Assembly (NCBI GenBank): GCA_014523665.1
Contig: JAATVR010000221.1
Location: 1-6,494, forward strand
DNA: 6,494 nt
Direction: 5' to 3'
From: Nitrososphaerales archaeon TH526
GTDB taxonomy: Archaea > Thermoproteota > Nitrososphaeria > Nitrososphaerales > Nitrososphaeraceae
The translations under genes and the position numbers were made by a program. How positions within the stretch are numbered: the stretch's first letter is position 1; each line of letters starts with the position of its first letter. Shown piece after piece: positions 6,040 through 6,494 of the stretch. Under the pieces are notes generated by a model. The model ran no database searches. It had not been told where the DNA came from and saw only the letters and a program-made list of their open reading frames with translations.

Positions 6040-6162
6040 ATGAGATTTCAACTCCGATCCAAGTCATATATCCCAAATTGGATCTTATTAATAACCGTAA
6101 TACTTATAATCCAATTGGTTATTACCGGCAAATTAAGAAAGTTATTCGATTATCGATCGTGA
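6040..6162 (+). CDS. Possible 40-residue single-pass membrane protein
   Basis: A short ATG frame runs divergently from moaD and overlaps its upstream region. The product has a basic N-terminus (MRFQLRSK), one hydrophobic segment (WILLITVILIIQLVI, about residues 14-28) and a basic C-terminus (KLRKLFDYRS), the layout of a small membrane protein. The AT-rich TTTAAATTTAT (6004-6014) sits about 31 bases before the ATG and could be its TATA box. AT-rich DNA produces such hydrophobic frames by chance, and here it would overlap the moaD promoter, so this is tentative. Confidence 0.3.
   Translation: MRFQLRSKSYIPNWILLITVILIIQLVITGKLRKLFDYRS
6065..6072 (-). promoter_or_regulatory. TATA box for the moaD-moaE-moaC/mogA operon
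   Basis: GATATATG on the minus strand would place the transcription start near 6042. This is upstream of the ATA at 6014 (leader about 28 bases), so the transcript includes the codons of the MoaD first strand. A second AT-rich box (ATTATAAGT) lies further out, near 6111-6119. Confidence 0.4.
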
Positions 6163-6494
6163 GATTCATGTGCAACCAACCAGGTTACCAGAAACCAGGT
6201 TCATATGCTATTAATGAATGGATTTCTAGTTAGGAGTTATAACCATACCGAGTTATTTTTTAACAATGCACCACACTTGATAGAAAGATTTCACAAACAC
6301 TTGAACCTTCCCTACCCACGATAGGACCGAAGAAATGGAAACGAAAACAAAAACTCAAAGACATTTTCCATATTCCTAAATCTCCCATGTTTGTCGCTAG
6401 CTTCATTTCAATCAAATAATCGTGTTTTGTAACGGCTTAGAATAGTTTCATATAGCGATTCATCTTATTATTAGAGTGGTATCGCTAACGATAG
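6163..6494. other. Right-end region without a supported gene
   Basis: No gene can be supported here. The best short frame starts at ATG 6205 and runs 39 codons to a TAG at 6322-6324. It contains HTELFFNNAPHLIERFHKHL, which is vaguely protein-like, but it has no promoter and no family match. On the minus strand a 48-codon ATG frame in this region has an implausible composition. The repeat at 6178-6201 is the only other structure seen. Confidence 0.4.
6178..6201. repeat. Direct repeat of the palindromic 9-mer AACCAGGTT
   Basis: AACCAGGTT occurs at 6178-6186 and again at 6193-6201. Each copy is itself an inverted repeat (AACC/GGTT around a central A). The 15-base centre spacing is not a full helical turn multiple. 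It could be an operator, but no gene start nearby is well supported. Confidence 0.3.

Noticed and set aside
5878..6162. 94-codon plus-strand frame opposite moaD
   Set aside because: The left part is the antisense shadow of moaD. Only the last 40 codons from ATG 6040 have independent (weak) support and are listed separately.
6205..6429. 39-codon frame ending in TAG with a further 35 open codons after it
   Set aside because: Tempting as another TAG-interrupted gene, but the sequence after the TAG is low in protein character, there is no promoter, and frames of this length occur by chance.

Overview
The window looks like chromosomal DNA of an archaeon, most likely a thaumarchaeote (Nitrososphaerota). 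The evidence is a UPF0147 protein (an archaeal family), archaeal-type TATA boxes about 26 bases upstream of starts with almost no leader, TTG and GTG starts without Shine-Dalgarno sequences, and an archaeal-style moaD-moaE-moaC/mogA molybdenum cofactor (Moco) operon. Base composition is moderately AT-rich. No mobile element, rRNA, tRNA or CRISPR array was recognised by eye.

Left part, + strand: a UPF0147 gene (ending at 342, possibly starting before the window) is followed by a T8 terminator-like tract. From 566 to 2043 lies a nearly full-length M3-family zinc metallopeptidase gene of about 490 codons, broken by two in-frame TAG codons and a frameshift. The frameshift is exactly repaired by removing one copy of a triplicated 5-bp repeat. 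Its zinc site is intact, HExxH with Glu 25 residues later. It is best read as a recently inactivated gene, with recoding or assembly error as alternatives.

Middle: a minus-strand gene converges on the peptidase and encodes a membrane-anchored, histidine-rich extracytoplasmic protein (2105-2755, TTG start). Next is a gene-poor stretch (2756-4394) with TATA-like boxes, a possible 50-residue ORF, one unrecognised 116-residue ORF with a good promoter, a stem-loop-rich patch, and a possible decayed small gene (4015-4315).

Right part, minus strand: a compact operon reads moaD, moaE, then a moaC-mogA fusion. MoaC acts in cyclic pyranopterin monophosphate (cPMP) synthesis. MoaD and MoaE form molybdopterin synthase, which adds the dithiolene sulfurs. 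The MogA-like domain adenylylates molybdopterin before molybdenum insertion. Unusually, the first beta strand of MoaD is encoded in frame upstream of the first canonical start codon, so the gene may use a non-canonical start such as ATA. The last 330 bases hold no gene that can be supported.
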